A stretch of 46,104 nucleotides of DNA from the NCBI GenBank assembly GCA_019234295.1, contig JAFALK010000063.1, forward strand, positions 1 through 46,104, written 5' to 3'. The position numbers were made by a program, and so were the translations under genes. Positions 36,132 through 45,792 of this stretch are shown piece after piece (positions within the stretch are counted from its first letter, which is position 1; each line of letters starts with the position of its first letter). The notes under the pieces were generated by a model, which worked only from the letters and a program-made list of their open reading frames with translations, made no database searches and was not told the origin of the DNA. The DNA comes from Roseateles sp. Lineage in GTDB: Bacteria > Pseudomonadota > Gammaproteobacteria > Burkholderiales > Burkholderiaceae_C.

Positions 36132-36596
36132 ATGAGAGGCACCCGACTGCGTGGGGCATTGTTTCTCGCGCTAGGCATCGCATTGGGATCCTTTGTCACA
36201 TGCGCAGCGGCGCAAGACGTGGCGGGGATGGTCAAGAACCTCAAGGGGCAAGCCCAGCTGGATCGCGCAGGAAAGTCGCAACCGGTGCGCGTGGGCGATT
36301 CGTTGATGGAGGGCGATCAGGTCAGCACCGGCGCCGATTCCTCCATCGGCATCGTGCTGCGTGATGACACGCTGCTGGCGGCTGGCGCCAAGTCCACCCT
36401 GCTGATCAATCGATTTGCCTTCAATGCGACAACGCATGAGGGGCGACTGGATTCCACTGTCAAGAGAGGCACTCTCGCGGTCATCTCCGGCAAGATTGCC
36501 CACGCGAATCCGGATGCCGTTCAATTCGGCACGAACACGATGACGCTGGGCGTGCGCGGTACGGAATTCATCATCGATGCGGGCGATCAGCCATGA
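36132..36596 (+). CDS. FecR-domain periplasmic protein
   Basis: A 154-residue exported protein with a signal peptide (about residues 1-28, ending CAAA) and one FecR domain (GMVKNLKGQAQLDRAGKSQPVRVGDSLMEGDQVSTG... GRLDSTVKRGTLAVISGKIA ... LGVRGTEF). The start was set at 36132 by the GGGAGGAGG ribosome site and signal peptide; the upstream open frame is not family-like. It lacks the N-terminal anti-sigma part of true FecR, so it is a structural or ligand-sensing periplasmic protein. Its stop overlaps the start of the OmpA-like lipoprotein (ATGA), and a CHASE2-HD-GYP protein follows, a combination seen in envelope signalling clusters. Confidence 0.88.
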   Translation: MRGTRLRGALFLALGIALGSFVTCAAAQDVAGMVKNLKGQAQLDRAGKSQPVRVGDSLMEGDQVSTGADSSIGIVLRDDTLLAAGAKSTLLINRFAFNATTHEGRLDSTVKRGTLAVISGKIAHANPDAVQFGTNTMTLGVRGTEFIIDAGDQP

Positions 36597-37183
36597 TTGG
36601 CCGCTTACTGCTGTTGCTTTCGATCTTGCTGCTCGCAGGGTGCGCTGCTCCGCAACGTGTCATTCTCCTGCCCGCGCCTGACGGCAAAGTCGGTGCCGTC
36701 GACGTCACCAGCGCTGCAGGCAAGCAGCGTGTGGACAGTGCCTATGGCGGCGTCAACGTTTCTCAGCAAGGGCAAATCAGTTCGTTTGCCACTGATTCGG
36801 CAGGCGTGGAACGCGAATACGGGCCACTTCTGGCGGCGCGTCCGCGCAGGCCGGTGAGCTTCGTCGTGTACTTCCAGAGTGGCTCGTCGAGCGAACTCAC
36901 GCCTGAATCGACGGCCGTCGTGCAGAGCGTCCTTGCAGAGCTGGAGCAGCGCGCCGCGCCGGAGCTGATCGTCACTGGCCATACGGACGCAGTCGGTACG
37001 GACGAGTTCAATGATCGGCTGGCCTTGGAGCGGGCACAGACGGTGGTCGAATTCCTGCGGCACAACGGTATCAACGCCAAACAGATCGAGGCCGTCGGGC
37101 GCGGCAAGCGAGAGCCCGCCGTGCGCACCGCGGACAGGGTGGCCGAACAGGCCAACCGCCGCGTCGAGATCACGATCCGATGA
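36593..37183 (+). CDS. OmpA-family lipoprotein
   Basis: A 196-residue outer-membrane lipoprotein. The lipobox LLAGC puts the lipid on C17. After a linker region the OmpA C-terminal peptidoglycan-binding domain covers about residues 85-196, with TGHTDAVGTDEFNDRLALERA and the final NRRVEITIR. It overlaps the FecR-domain gene by four bases and ends 40 bp before the CHASE2-HD-GYP gene. It likely ties the module to the cell wall. No barrel is present, so it is Pal-like rather than OmpA-like in shape. Confidence 0.9.
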   Translation: MIGRLLLLLSILLLAGCAAPQRVILLPAPDGKVGAVDVTSAAGKQRVDSAYGGVNVSQQGQISSFATDSAGVEREYGPLLAARPRRPVSFVVYFQSGSSSELTPESTAVVQSVLAELEQRAAPELIVTGHTDAVGTDEFNDRLALERAQTVVEFLRHNGINAKQIEAVGRGKREPAVRTADRVAEQANRRVEITIR

Positions 37184-37223
37184 GCGCGGCCGGGTCTCGC
37201 GCTCGTCAGCCGGCCCGGTCTGC

Positions 37224-40200
37224 ATGAAGCTGAACCTGCCCCGCTCACAGCCCTGGCTCAAGCGGCTCCTCGGGGGTACACGGGGCCGCCCGGTGGCGCT
37301 GGTCGTGCTCCTGGTATTCGTTGCCGTGGAGTGCGTCCTCGCTCTGCCACGGCATTGGCAGGTGGCCATGCCTGCCGCTGTCATTGAGGTAGCGAGAGTG
37401 CTGGGCAAACCGTTGCAAGCAGCGCAGCTGGGCTTGTTCGATGCCTACGAGTCACTGTCACCGCGCCAGGCCAAGAGCCAGCCCGTGACCATCGTGGCCA
37501 TCGATGAGAAGAGCCTGGCCTCGGCCGGCCAATGGCCTTGGCCGCGCGACCAATTGGGCGCCCTCGTGTATGCGGTCCAGAAGCATGGGCCGGCGGCGAT
37601 CGGCCTCGACATCTATATGCCCGAGGCGGACCAGAACTCACCGAACCGGCTTGCCGATCGCCTGCAACCGAATCAGTACGCCCTGAGTGAGCAGCTTCGC
37701 GCTCTGCCGACGAGCGACGCGCAACTTGCCAAGACGCTGCATGATGCGCCGACAGTTCTGGGTGCCGCCGGATTCGGTTTTGACACCTACACGACGAGTG
37801 ACTCCTTGTTGAGCGTTCCCCTGGTCACCCATGGCAAGGACCCGCGGCCCTTCCTGCAGGCCTATCCGCGTGTGCTGGCCAGCCTGCCGATGCTGCAGTC
37901 GGCGGCCCATGGACAGGGGCTGCTGAGTGTGGATACGGGCGGCGGCAGCGTGGTGCGGCGCGTGCCCCTGCTGGCGCGCATCAACAACCAGTTGGTGCCC
38001 AGCTTCGGGATGGAGATGCTGCGCGTGGCCACCGACTCCTCGGCCATCGAAGTGCAATCCCAGACCCATGGCGTGACCGAGGTCCAAATAGCTGAGCTGA
38101 GCGTGCCGACCCAGCCCGAGGGTGATGTCTGGTTGCACTTCGCACCCCTGACGGCGGGCCTGGGTCGCTATGTCTCGGCGTTCGATGTGCTCCACGGCAC
38201 GGTCGATCCGACGCAGCTTCAGGGCAAGCTGGTGTTGATCGGGCTGACCGGCTCCGGGCTCAATGACATGCGCACCACCGCTTTGCGCGAATTGGTGCCG
38301 GGCGTGGAAATCCAGGCTCAGCTCATCGAGTCTCTATTCGACAGATCGCTCCTGCAGCGACCGCTTTCGCTGGCGATGCTGGAGCCCCTGCTGGTGCTGT
38401 GCACGGGCTTGGCGCTGATCTGGTACCTGCCGCATTCGGATCGGCCGGTTGCACGGCAGTTCAAGGCGCACCCGCGCTGGGCGATGGGTCTTATCGCCGT
38501 CGTTGGCGCGACCTTGCTGGGCCTGGGCATGGCCGCCTTCCGGATTTACGGCGTGCTGTTCGACGCAGCGGGCGTGGTCATTGGCTTCACGCTGGTGTTC
38601 GGCACCTTGATCGCAAGCGCGATGCTCGACAGCCTCGGCGATGCGCAGCGCAAGATGGTTCATCTGGTGGAGAGCGGCCTGGCCCTGGGGCGCGAGCATC
38701 AGCGCGATGGCCTGTTGCGTGTGACGCTGAACAGCGCGCGCCAAATCAGCGGCTGCGAGGCGGCACTGATCTATTTGAAGACGCCCGCGCAGTCGCTCGC
38801 CGTGGCCGCGCAGGTGGGCTTTGACGAGGCATCTCTGGCCGACATTGCGCTGGGCGGCACCACCCCGGTGGCGCCCAGGCCTCCCGCGCTGCGTGCGGTT
38901 GAAGAACAGCACACCTTGAATCTCGACTGTGCGCGCGGTGGGCCCGATGGCGAGGGCCTCTCGATTCGCACGGCATCGGGCGCGCCCATACGGTCCGCGT
39001 TGACCGTGCCCATCGTGCCGCGCGAGGGCCAGGTGCTCGGCGTGATCCAGCTCGTCAACGCGATCGAGCCGCTCAGCAGAAACCTCGTGGCCTTCGACGA
39101 TCGGCTGACACCGTTCATCGAGGCCCTGGCTGCGCAGACTGCTGTCGGCCTCGACAACCAGAACCTGATTGAGGCGCAGAACGCACTCATCGAGTCCATC
39201 ATCAAGATCATTGCCGGCGCCATCGATGCCAAGAGCCCCTACACCGGCGGCCACTGCGAGCGAGTACCCGAGCTGGCCATGATGCTGGCCCGCGCTGCCT
39301 GCGATGTACAGGACGGCCCGCTGGCGGACTTTGACTTCAGGACCGACGAGGAATGGCGCGAGTTCAAAATCGGCGCATGGCTGCACGACTGCGGCAAGGT
39401 GACCACGCCAGAATACGTGGTCGACAAGGCCACGAAGCTCGAAACGATATACAACCGCATCCACGAGATCCGCACGCGCTTCGAGGTGCTGCTGCGGGAC
39501 GCGGAGATCGACCGCTTGCGAGACGTTCATGAGCGCGGCGTCTCTCCCGACGAGGCAGACCAACGCTTTGAGAAGCGGCGTGCGCAGCTGCAGGACGATT
39601 TCAGCTTTGTGGCCACTACCAATGTGGGCGGCGAGTTCCTCGCGCCGGAGAACATCGAGCGCGTCTTGCAGATCGGCGGCCAGACCTGGCTGAGGCATTT
39701 CGACGACCGTCTCGGACTCTCCCATGCAGAGCTGCTGCGCCACGGCGGCAGCGAGCCAAAGCCGCTGCCAGCTCGGGAGTCTCTGCTGGCCGACAAGGCC
39801 GAGCACGTCATCCAGCGCACCGTCGCGCATGCAAGCGCCGTGATGCAGAGCTTCAAGCTCGCCGTGCCCGAGCACCTCTACAACCACGGCGAGTTGCACA
39901 ACCTGCGTGTCAGCCGCGGCACCTTGACGGACGAAGAGCGCTTCAAGATCAACGAGCATGTGATCCAGACCATCATCATGCTCGAGCAACTGCCGCTGCC
40001 GCCCAATCTGCGCCGCGTTCCCGAGTACGCGGGCACACATCATGAGACGCTGACCGGCACGGGCTATCCGCGTCAGCTGCGTGCGGAGGATCTGTCCATT
40101 CCCGCTCGCATCATGGCCATTGCCGACATCTTCGAGGCGCTGACAGCTTCCGACCGCCCCTACAAGAAGGCCAAGAGCTTGACGGAGTCGATCAAGATCC

Positions 40201-40373
40201 TGAGCTTCTTTAAGAAGGATCGCCATATCGATCCGGTGCTGTTTGACCTGTTCCTGACTTCTGGGGTCTATCTGGAATACGCGAAGAGGTATTTGCAGCC
40301 TGAGCAGATCGATGAGGTCGATATTTCGCGATACCTCACGCCGGCCGATGACGCGGGACGCGAAGGAGTTTGA
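37224..40373 (+). CDS. CHASE2-GAF-HD-GYP signalling protein, likely c-di-GMP phosphodiesterase
   Basis: A 1049-residue membrane protein. Order: TM1 (about 22-42), periplasmic CHASE2 sensor (about 50-375, VTIVAIDEKSLASAGQWPWPR, GLLSVDTGGGSVVRRVP), three TM segments (about 380-470), GAF (about 490-650) and a C-terminal HD-GYP domain. Metal and catalytic residues are in place: H677, H721-D722 (LHDCGK), H939-H940 (HHE) and G947-Y948-P949. Between the HD and GYP parts there is an extra stretch of about 100 residues (roughly 740-880) that normal HD-GYP domains lack. It should degrade cyclic di-GMP in response to an envelope signal, probably through the FecR-domain and OmpA-like partners upstream. 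ATG 37224 was chosen because the long upstream frame overlaps the OmpA gene. Confidence 0.9.
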   Translation: MKLNLPRSQPWLKRLLGGTRGRPVALVVLLVFVAVECVLALPRHWQVAMPAAVIEVARVLGKPLQAAQLGLFDAYESLSPRQAKSQPVTIVAIDEKSLASAGQWPWPRDQLGALVYAVQKHGPAAIGLDIYMPEADQNSPNRLADRLQPNQYALSEQLRALPTSDAQLAKTLHDAPTVLGAAGFGFDTYTTSDSLLSVPLVTHGKDPRPFLQAYPRVLASLPMLQSAAHGQGLLSVDTGGGSVVRRVPLLARINNQLVPSFGMEMLRVATDSSAIEVQSQTHGVTEVQIAELSVPTQPEGDVWLHFAPLTAGLGRYVSAFDVLHGTVDPTQLQGKLVLIGLTGSGLNDMRTTALRELVPGVEIQAQLIESLFDRSLLQRPLSLAMLEPLLVLCTGLALIWYLPHSDRPVARQFKAHPRWAMGLIAVVGATLLGLGMAAFRIYGVLFDAAGVVIGFTLVFGTLIASAMLDSLGDAQRKMVHLVESGLALGREHQRDGLLRVTLNSARQISGCEAALIYLKTPAQSLAVAAQVGFDEASLADIALGGTTPVAPRPPALRAVEEQHTLNLDCARGGPDGEGLSIRTASGAPIRSALTVPIVPREGQVLGVIQLVNAIEPLSRNLVAFDDRLTPFIEALAAQTAVGLDNQNLIEAQNALIESIIKIIAGAIDAKSPYTGGHCERVPELAMMLARAACDVQDGPLADFDFRTDEEWREFKIGAWLHDCGKVTTPEYVVDKATKLETIYNRIHEIRTRFEVLLRDAEIDRLRDVHERGVSPDEADQRFEKRRAQLQDDFSFVATTNVGGEFLAPENIERVLQIGGQTWLRHFDDRLGLSHAELLRHGGSEPKPLPARESLLADKAEHVIQRTVAHASAVMQSFKLAVPEHLYNHGELHNLRVSRGTLTDEERFKINEHVIQTIIMLEQLPLPPNLRRVPEYAGTHHETLTGTGYPRQLRAEDLSIPARIMAIADIFEALTASDRPYKKAKSLTESIKILSFFKKDRHIDPVLFDLFLTSGVYLEYAKRYLQPEQIDEVDISRYLTPADDAGREGV

Positions 40374-40464
40374 GCGTCTGCTCATGGTCTTGGCTCTAGG
40401 CTGAGTTTCGGCATATCCTGGCGCCCCGTGACAGCCTCGCTCGACCAGCCTCGATAGGAACTCC

Positions 40465-41922
40465 ATGACCGATTTCTCCCCCCAGTGGACCGCGGCCAAG
40501 AACAAGGCGATGAAGAGCAGCCCGCCGCCCGAATTGGTCATGTCTTTGTCGCAGGGGGCCGACTTTGGCCCAGCGCTCAAGGCCTTTGCAAAGGCCGACA
40601 CGCCGGACAAGCGCAGCAAGACATTGCTGGCGGTGCTGAAGGCCAAAGACGTCTACGAGAAGGACTTCAAGCAGGCGATGAAGTCTGCGGGCTCGTCCAA
40701 AGAGAAGAAGTGCGTGGAGGCCCTGCTGGCCGATCTGGAATCGATCTGGCGTGCCGTCGAGAAAGAGGGCCAGCCGCTGCGGCCCAGCGGAGTCATGGTG
40801 CAGTACGAGGTGCTGCGTGCGTACAACCTGGCCAGCGGGCTCAAGCCCAAGTATCTCGACGTCAAGGCCACCGAGGTGACCGTCTACGTGGAGATCGACA
40901 AGGTACTGGACTCGCTGATCAAGGAAGGCAAGGAAAGTTTGAAGCTCCAGCACCTTGGCGATGTGGCCAAGGCCGAGCTGGAGAAGGTCCGGCCCCTGTT
41001 CATCAAGACCATCGAGGGGATCGAGGCCAAGATCAGCGCTGACATGAGCCTGCTCAACAGCAAGGCCAAGGAGGCGAACGAGGTCCTCAAGCATTACGCC
41101 AAGCTGATCGAGGATCGGGTCAACAAGGCGGTCGGCGACGAGTGGGCCAAGTACCAGGCTCGAGCCAAACACCTCTCGGACTTCAGATTCAAGACCGGCC
41201 TGAAGGTCACGCTGGGGGTGATCGGCGTTGGCGTGGCGACGGCCTCTCTGGTGCTGAGCTTTGGCACCGCCTGGATGAACATCTTTGCGATCACCAAGGG
41301 CGTGACCGAACTGGTCCAGACCGTGACCAAGGCCTCGCAAGGCGTGGAGAAGATTGCCAAGGGCCTGGAGACCGGCCTGCGCGAGGTCGACAAGCTTAAC
41401 AAGCAGCGCGAAGAGGCCCGCAAGAAGGAGCAGGGGCAGAAGGCATCCAAGGGCAAGGAGGCCGCCAAGGAGCTGGCCAATGCGCTGTTGCCGATCACCA
41501 AGTTGATGACCAAGTCCACCAGCACGGTCGAGGCCGAAGCCAAGCAGCTCTTGGGCCAGGTGTCCAAGATCGAGCAGGCCGCCGACGAGGTCGTGGGCCG
41601 CATGAACAAGGCGGTTAAGCAGCTGAGCTCGCTGCCTGATGCGAGCATGAACGCCAAGCAGCTGGCCAAGAGCAAGGAGCTATCGGCTGCCATGGATGAG
41701 TTCTTCGGCAAGGTCACCGCCATGCACCAGGAGGCGCAGCGCTATGCGGTCTTCGGCCATCACGCGCTGGACGCGGCCGTGCAGCTCAAGAAGTCAGACA
41801 GCTGGAGCGCGGGCCTCACTGCAGACGCTTCCGGGCTCGGCACCAAGGCCACGGCCGTCTACGCGCTGGCCAACTTCGTCCATCAGTGCGTGGTGAATGG
41901 TAAGTCCTTGATCCCTCTTTGA
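40465..41922 (+). CDS. Unrecognised helical protein with one hydrophobic hairpin
   Basis: I do not recognise this 485-residue protein. It has no signal peptide. It is rich in Lys, Ala and Glu and is predicted by eye to be almost all helix, with long coiled-coil-like stretches (about 60-235 and 285-440). A single hydrophobic patch at about 245-275 (KVTLGVIGVGVATASLVLSF) could be one hairpin or a membrane-inserting segment. This overall shape, long amphipathic helices around one hydrophobic hairpin, is that of alpha-helical pore-forming or membrane-remodelling proteins, but shape is the only evidence. It lies 91 bp after the HD-GYP gene and is flanked by no secretion genes. Start 40465 has an AGGAAC-like ribosome site. 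Confidence 0.75.
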   Translation: MTDFSPQWTAAKNKAMKSSPPPELVMSLSQGADFGPALKAFAKADTPDKRSKTLLAVLKAKDVYEKDFKQAMKSAGSSKEKKCVEALLADLESIWRAVEKEGQPLRPSGVMVQYEVLRAYNLASGLKPKYLDVKATEVTVYVEIDKVLDSLIKEGKESLKLQHLGDVAKAELEKVRPLFIKTIEGIEAKISADMSLLNSKAKEANEVLKHYAKLIEDRVNKAVGDEWAKYQARAKHLSDFRFKTGLKVTLGVIGVGVATASLVLSFGTAWMNIFAITKGVTELVQTVTKASQGVEKIAKGLETGLREVDKLNKQREEARKKEQGQKASKGKEAAKELANALLPITKLMTKSTSTVEAEAKQLLGQVSKIEQAADEVVGRMNKAVKQLSSLPDASMNAKQLAKSKELSAAMDEFFGKVTAMHQEAQRYAVFGHHALDAAVQLKKSDSWSAGLTADASGLGTKATAVYALANFVHQCVVNGKSLIPL

Positions 41923-42096
41923 GCGTCGGCGGCCTTGCCACGTCAGCTCACCTATGAGAGCAGACGGCGCAGGCAATGGGCGCCGATGGCCGGCCGGAAG
42001 CTGTCGCTCGCCAGAGTCCGCTTCAGCCAGATCAGCCTTGTCTGTTGAGTCATTTGCGCGATGGTACAAACCTCGTGGGGATCGCAGAGGCACCGC

Positions 42097-42843
42097 ATGC
42101 ACGCATTTTGGTCAAGGCTCACGATGGCGCTGCTTCTGTCGACAGCGTGCGCCGCGCATGGGGGTGAGTCCATTCGAATGGCCACGGGCCGCAGCTACGT
42201 CGTTGCCAACGGCGTCTCCCTGCTGCGTCAGGCCTATGACAGGCTGGGCATGCAAGTTGAGGAGGTCGACGTACCTGTCGAGCGGGGGCTCCGGATGAGC
42301 AATGAGGGCTCGCTGGATGGTGAGGTGGCTCGCGTCGAGGGCCTGGAGCAACATTACCCAAACCTCATACGCGTCCCAGTGGCCGTTCTGGCGACCTCGG
42401 TGGAAGCGATTTCAGTCGATCCTTCCATTCGAATATCGGGATGGGAGGATCTGCGCAGGTACTCGCTCTGCATCCCCCATGGCATCAAGGCCATCGAGCT
42501 GCCTACGGCTGGGATGAAGACTTACGCCGTCAATACCGCTCAGAACATCATCAAGATGCTGCAAGCCAAGCATTGCCAAGTCGGAGTCATCGCGGGTCCC
42601 ACCTGGGTCGATTTCGAAAGTCTGGACTGGACTGGCATACGTTCTGCAGGTCGATTGGGAGCCGTTCCTCTGTATCACTACCTGAACAAGCGTCACGCGG
42701 ACCTGGTGCCTCGTGTTGCCGCTGTTCTGGAGCAGATGCGAGCCGATGGCATCATCGGCAAGGTGCAGAAGGCCGCAGATGATGAGGCCGCTGCCGCGCG
42801 CATCCGTGCCCTGCGTCGCGCGCAGATCGAACCGGCAAAGTGA
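42097..42843 (+). CDS. Periplasmic solute-binding protein-like
   Basis: A 248-residue exported protein with a signal peptide (cleavage likely after ACAAHG, about residue 21) and a type-II binding-protein fold resembling family 3 (ESIRMATGRSYVVANGVSLLRQAYDRLGM at the start, then hinge-like segments SGWEDLRRYSLCIPHG and VGVIAGPTWVDFE). ATG 42097 follows an AGAGG site; an in-frame extension to 42061 would bury the signal. No transporter is adjacent. Such stand-alone binding proteins in this group often serve sensing. Distant from the similar protein at 31110. Ligand unknown. Confidence 0.78.
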   Translation: MHAFWSRLTMALLLSTACAAHGGESIRMATGRSYVVANGVSLLRQAYDRLGMQVEEVDVPVERGLRMSNEGSLDGEVARVEGLEQHYPNLIRVPVAVLATSVEAISVDPSIRISGWEDLRRYSLCIPHGIKAIELPTAGMKTYAVNTAQNIIKMLQAKHCQVGVIAGPTWVDFESLDWTGIRSAGRLGAVPLYHYLNKRHADLVPRVAAVLEQMRADGIIGKVQKAADDEAAAARIRALRRAQIEPAK

Positions 42844-42984
42844 AGGCGGCAACCCGAGAAGACGCGGCGACGTCAACGTGACCGCGCTGTGGTCCGAATT
42901 CGATCCGGCGGCGAGACCACCAGACGTCGGTTACAGGAATATCCGCTTCAACCGAGAGGCCGGGCCTACGTCGCGCGGCGGCCG

Positions 42985-43662
<678 letters not shown>

Positions 43663-43663
43663 G

Positions 43664-43700
43664 GATTCGATTCGATTCGATTCGATTCGATTCGATTCGA
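43664..43700. repeat. Pentanucleotide repeat, 7.4 copies of GATTC
   Basis: A perfect GATTC array of 37 bp, ending two bases from the possible start codon of the leftward Ser-rich ORF. A change of copy number would shift frame or spacing, since five is not a multiple of three. This is the classic design of a phase-variation tract, though its effect here is unproven. Confidence 0.9.
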
Positions 43701-43757
43701 GAAATGGTCGGCTCGATCAGCCTGCCGCACGTGATCGCGACGGAAAAACGCCGGGCC

Positions 43758-44306
43758 TCACGGTGTCGGCGTCACGCTCGACGCCGCCGGCGCGGGCGGG
43801 GTCGCGGCCAAGGCCGTGTTGAGCTCTTCCGCAATGGCCGTCAGCGCCCCCTCTCCGTAGCCGACGTGGATGCTAACGATGCGCCCGTCGCGGCCGATGA
43901 TGACCAAGTGCGGCAGCCCCGTCACGACGTAGGCATGCTGCGAGCGCTTGCCCGGGTCCCAGGCGAAGTTCACGTCGAGCGTGTCCGCGAGCGCGCGCCG
44001 AGCGGCGCGGAAGGTGTCGCGGCTCTCCACATTGACGGCCACGACCGCGAGCCGGTCCTTGCCCGCCACGCGCTGGATGTTGTTGAGGATCGGCAATTCC
44101 TTGAGGCAGTACGGGCACCAGGTCGCCCAGTACGACACGACCACCGCCCGGCCCGCGAAATCACTGACATGGACGTCGTCCCCATCAATGTTGTGGCCGA
44201 GGTAGTCGGGCGGCTGGTCTCCCGGGCGGAGCTTGCCCGCAGCCGCCGAGGACGCTGCCAGCAGGGCCAGACTCAAGGACAGCAGCAGTTGGACCGATCG
44301 CTTCAT
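43758..44306 (-). CDS. TlpA/ResA-like thioredoxin-fold protein
   Basis: A periplasmic disulfide reductase of 182 residues. A signal peptide covers about residues 1-23 (ending SSAAAG). The active site is ATWCPYCLKE with C64 and C67; LPHLVIIGRDG near 140 carries the cis-proline. ATG 44306 was chosen by the AAGGTG ribosome site and signal peptide; 24 more in-frame bases upstream are not needed. Such proteins reduce apocytochromes or other exported thiols, but no cytochrome genes are near. It lies downstream of the chemoreceptor gene on the same strand. Confidence 0.9.
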   Translation of the reverse strand: MKRSVQLLLSLSLALLAASSAAAGKLRPGDQPPDYLGHNIDGDDVHVSDFAGRAVVVSYWATWCPYCLKELPILNNIQRVAGKDRLAVVAVNVESRDTFRAARRALADTLDVNFAWDPGKRSQHAYVVTGLPHLVIIGRDGRIVSIHVGYGEGALTAIAEELNTALAATPPAPAASSVTPTP

Positions 44307-44369
44307 CGCGCACCTTTTTTGAGTCAACACGACCTCGCCACACGCGGAGCACGCACCGGCGCCCAGGGA

Positions 44370-45710
44370 TCAAAAGTTGAATGCCAGCCGCAGCCCGCCC
44401 CAATGCTTGCCTCTGAGCGTGATCGGTGCCGATGCTTCCTTCAAGAGCACGAAGCGCCCCCCGCCCATGTCGCGCCGATAGGTCTGAAGCAAAAAGGGCC
44501 GTTCGTTGCGCGCCGAAGCCAGGCCGGTGCGATCGTTGAAGATGCGTCGATTCCGGCAGTTGGCCGTGTTCCAGACCACATCGCCGGCGCGCTGCGCCTG
44601 GCTGTATTTGCGGTTGTGCGTCGGCACGTAGCCGTTGCGATCAGCAGCCATGCAGAACACGATCTTCGAATCGCTGCCCAGCACACGCTCGAGCACCGCC
44701 GGGAACAGCCGGTCGGTCAGGGCCGTGAACGCCGTCTCGAACTGGGCCGGATTGCTGCCGACGATGGCGCGGTAGTTCGAATCGAAGAGCGCCGCCTCGC
44801 TGATCGATCCGTTGCGCACGGCATCGTCGAGCAGATGAGCGATCTCGCCGGCGGCTTCCTGTGCGGCACGAATGAACGGCGCGTCTTCAACCTCGACGCC
44901 CGAATCGGCAATCTTCTCGATCAACTCCTCGGACAGGCGCAGGAAGCGCTCGCTGCACCCGAAGGCCGTGTCCAGGCCCCGCACGGCCTGCTCGACTTCG
45001 CGTCCCAGCATGCCCGCGCGCTCGTTGAGCTGCGCCATGTTCTCGGCGCAATGCCCCGCCGAGGCGGCGATGCGTCGGACGTCCGCGTCGACAGCCTGGA
45101 ACGCCTCATGCACCGCGCTCTTGCCGCCGGCGTCGTTCGAGAGCTCCCGGCTCGTGCGCTCGACGCGCTCATGCAGCGCGGCGATCGCACCGATGATCGC
45201 CTTGGACGAGTGCTCCACCTGCCCCGCCAGGTCCTTGACCGCATCGGCCACCACGCCAAAGCCGCGCCCGGCCTCGCCGGCCCGCTTGGCCTCGACGCTG
45301 GCATTGAACGCGACGAGGCGTGTCTGCAGGGCGATCTTGGTGATGTTGCCCGCCGCGTCGGAGACCTCTCGAAGCGTCTGCTTGATGCCGTCCATTTCGG
45401 CACCTGCACCGCTCAAGGTGTCACGCGCATGCTGAACGGCGCCGGCGGTGGCCTGCGTGGCCGTGGTGATCTCGTCCTGCGCCGTGCGCAGCGCACTGAG
45501 CTCGGTGCCAAGCGCGCCCATGGCCTCGGCCTGGGCATTGACGATCTTCTGGGTGTCCTCGATCGCGCCGCGCACCTCGGCGGCATCCTTGCCGACCGAC
45601 GACACGGCGCGCGAGACCTGCCTGATCAGCTCGACATGCCCGCCATGGTGGCTTGCCCCACCGGACTCGCCGGACGTGGGCATCGGGTCTGGGGACTTGA
45701 ACCTCATCAT
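44370..45710 (-). CDS. Soluble methyl-accepting chemotaxis protein, signalling domain first
   Basis: A 446-residue cytoplasmic chemoreceptor with no membrane segment. The order is reversed from the usual: signalling domain first (about 30-250, tip KRAGEAGRGFGVVADAVKDLAGQ), then a C-terminal sensory domain (about 285-446) with YVPTHNRKYSQ, TANCRNRRIFNDRTG and the end KHWGGLRLAFNF, a Cache-like module found in this receptor group. The ATG pair at 45710/45707 follows a GGAGG ribosome site. It is read in the same direction as fliA, 82 bp downstream of it, so it may belong to a motility operon. Its signal is unknown; a small intracellular metabolite is plausible. Confidence 0.9.
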   Translation of the reverse strand: MMRFKSPDPMPTSGESGGASHHGGHVELIRQVSRAVSSVGKDAAEVRGAIEDTQKIVNAQAEAMGALGTELSALRTAQDEITTATQATAGAVQHARDTLSGAGAEMDGIKQTLREVSDAAGNITKIALQTRLVAFNASVEAKRAGEAGRGFGVVADAVKDLAGQVEHSSKAIIGAIAALHERVERTSRELSNDAGGKSAVHEAFQAVDADVRRIAASAGHCAENMAQLNERAGMLGREVEQAVRGLDTAFGCSERFLRLSEELIEKIADSGVEVEDAPFIRAAQEAAGEIAHLLDDAVRNGSISEAALFDSNYRAIVGSNPAQFETAFTALTDRLFPAVLERVLGSDSKIVFCMAADRNGYVPTHNRKYSQAQRAGDVVWNTANCRNRRIFNDRTGLASARNERPFLLQTYRRDMGGGRFVLLKEASAPITLRGKHWGGLRLAFNF

Positions 45711-45792
45711 CTCGGCCGCCTCCTTGCTAACCGCCCGTTCGTGCTGACAGGCTGGTGGCGCCGATTCTGGCGCATCCCGCAGGGGCCGTGGG

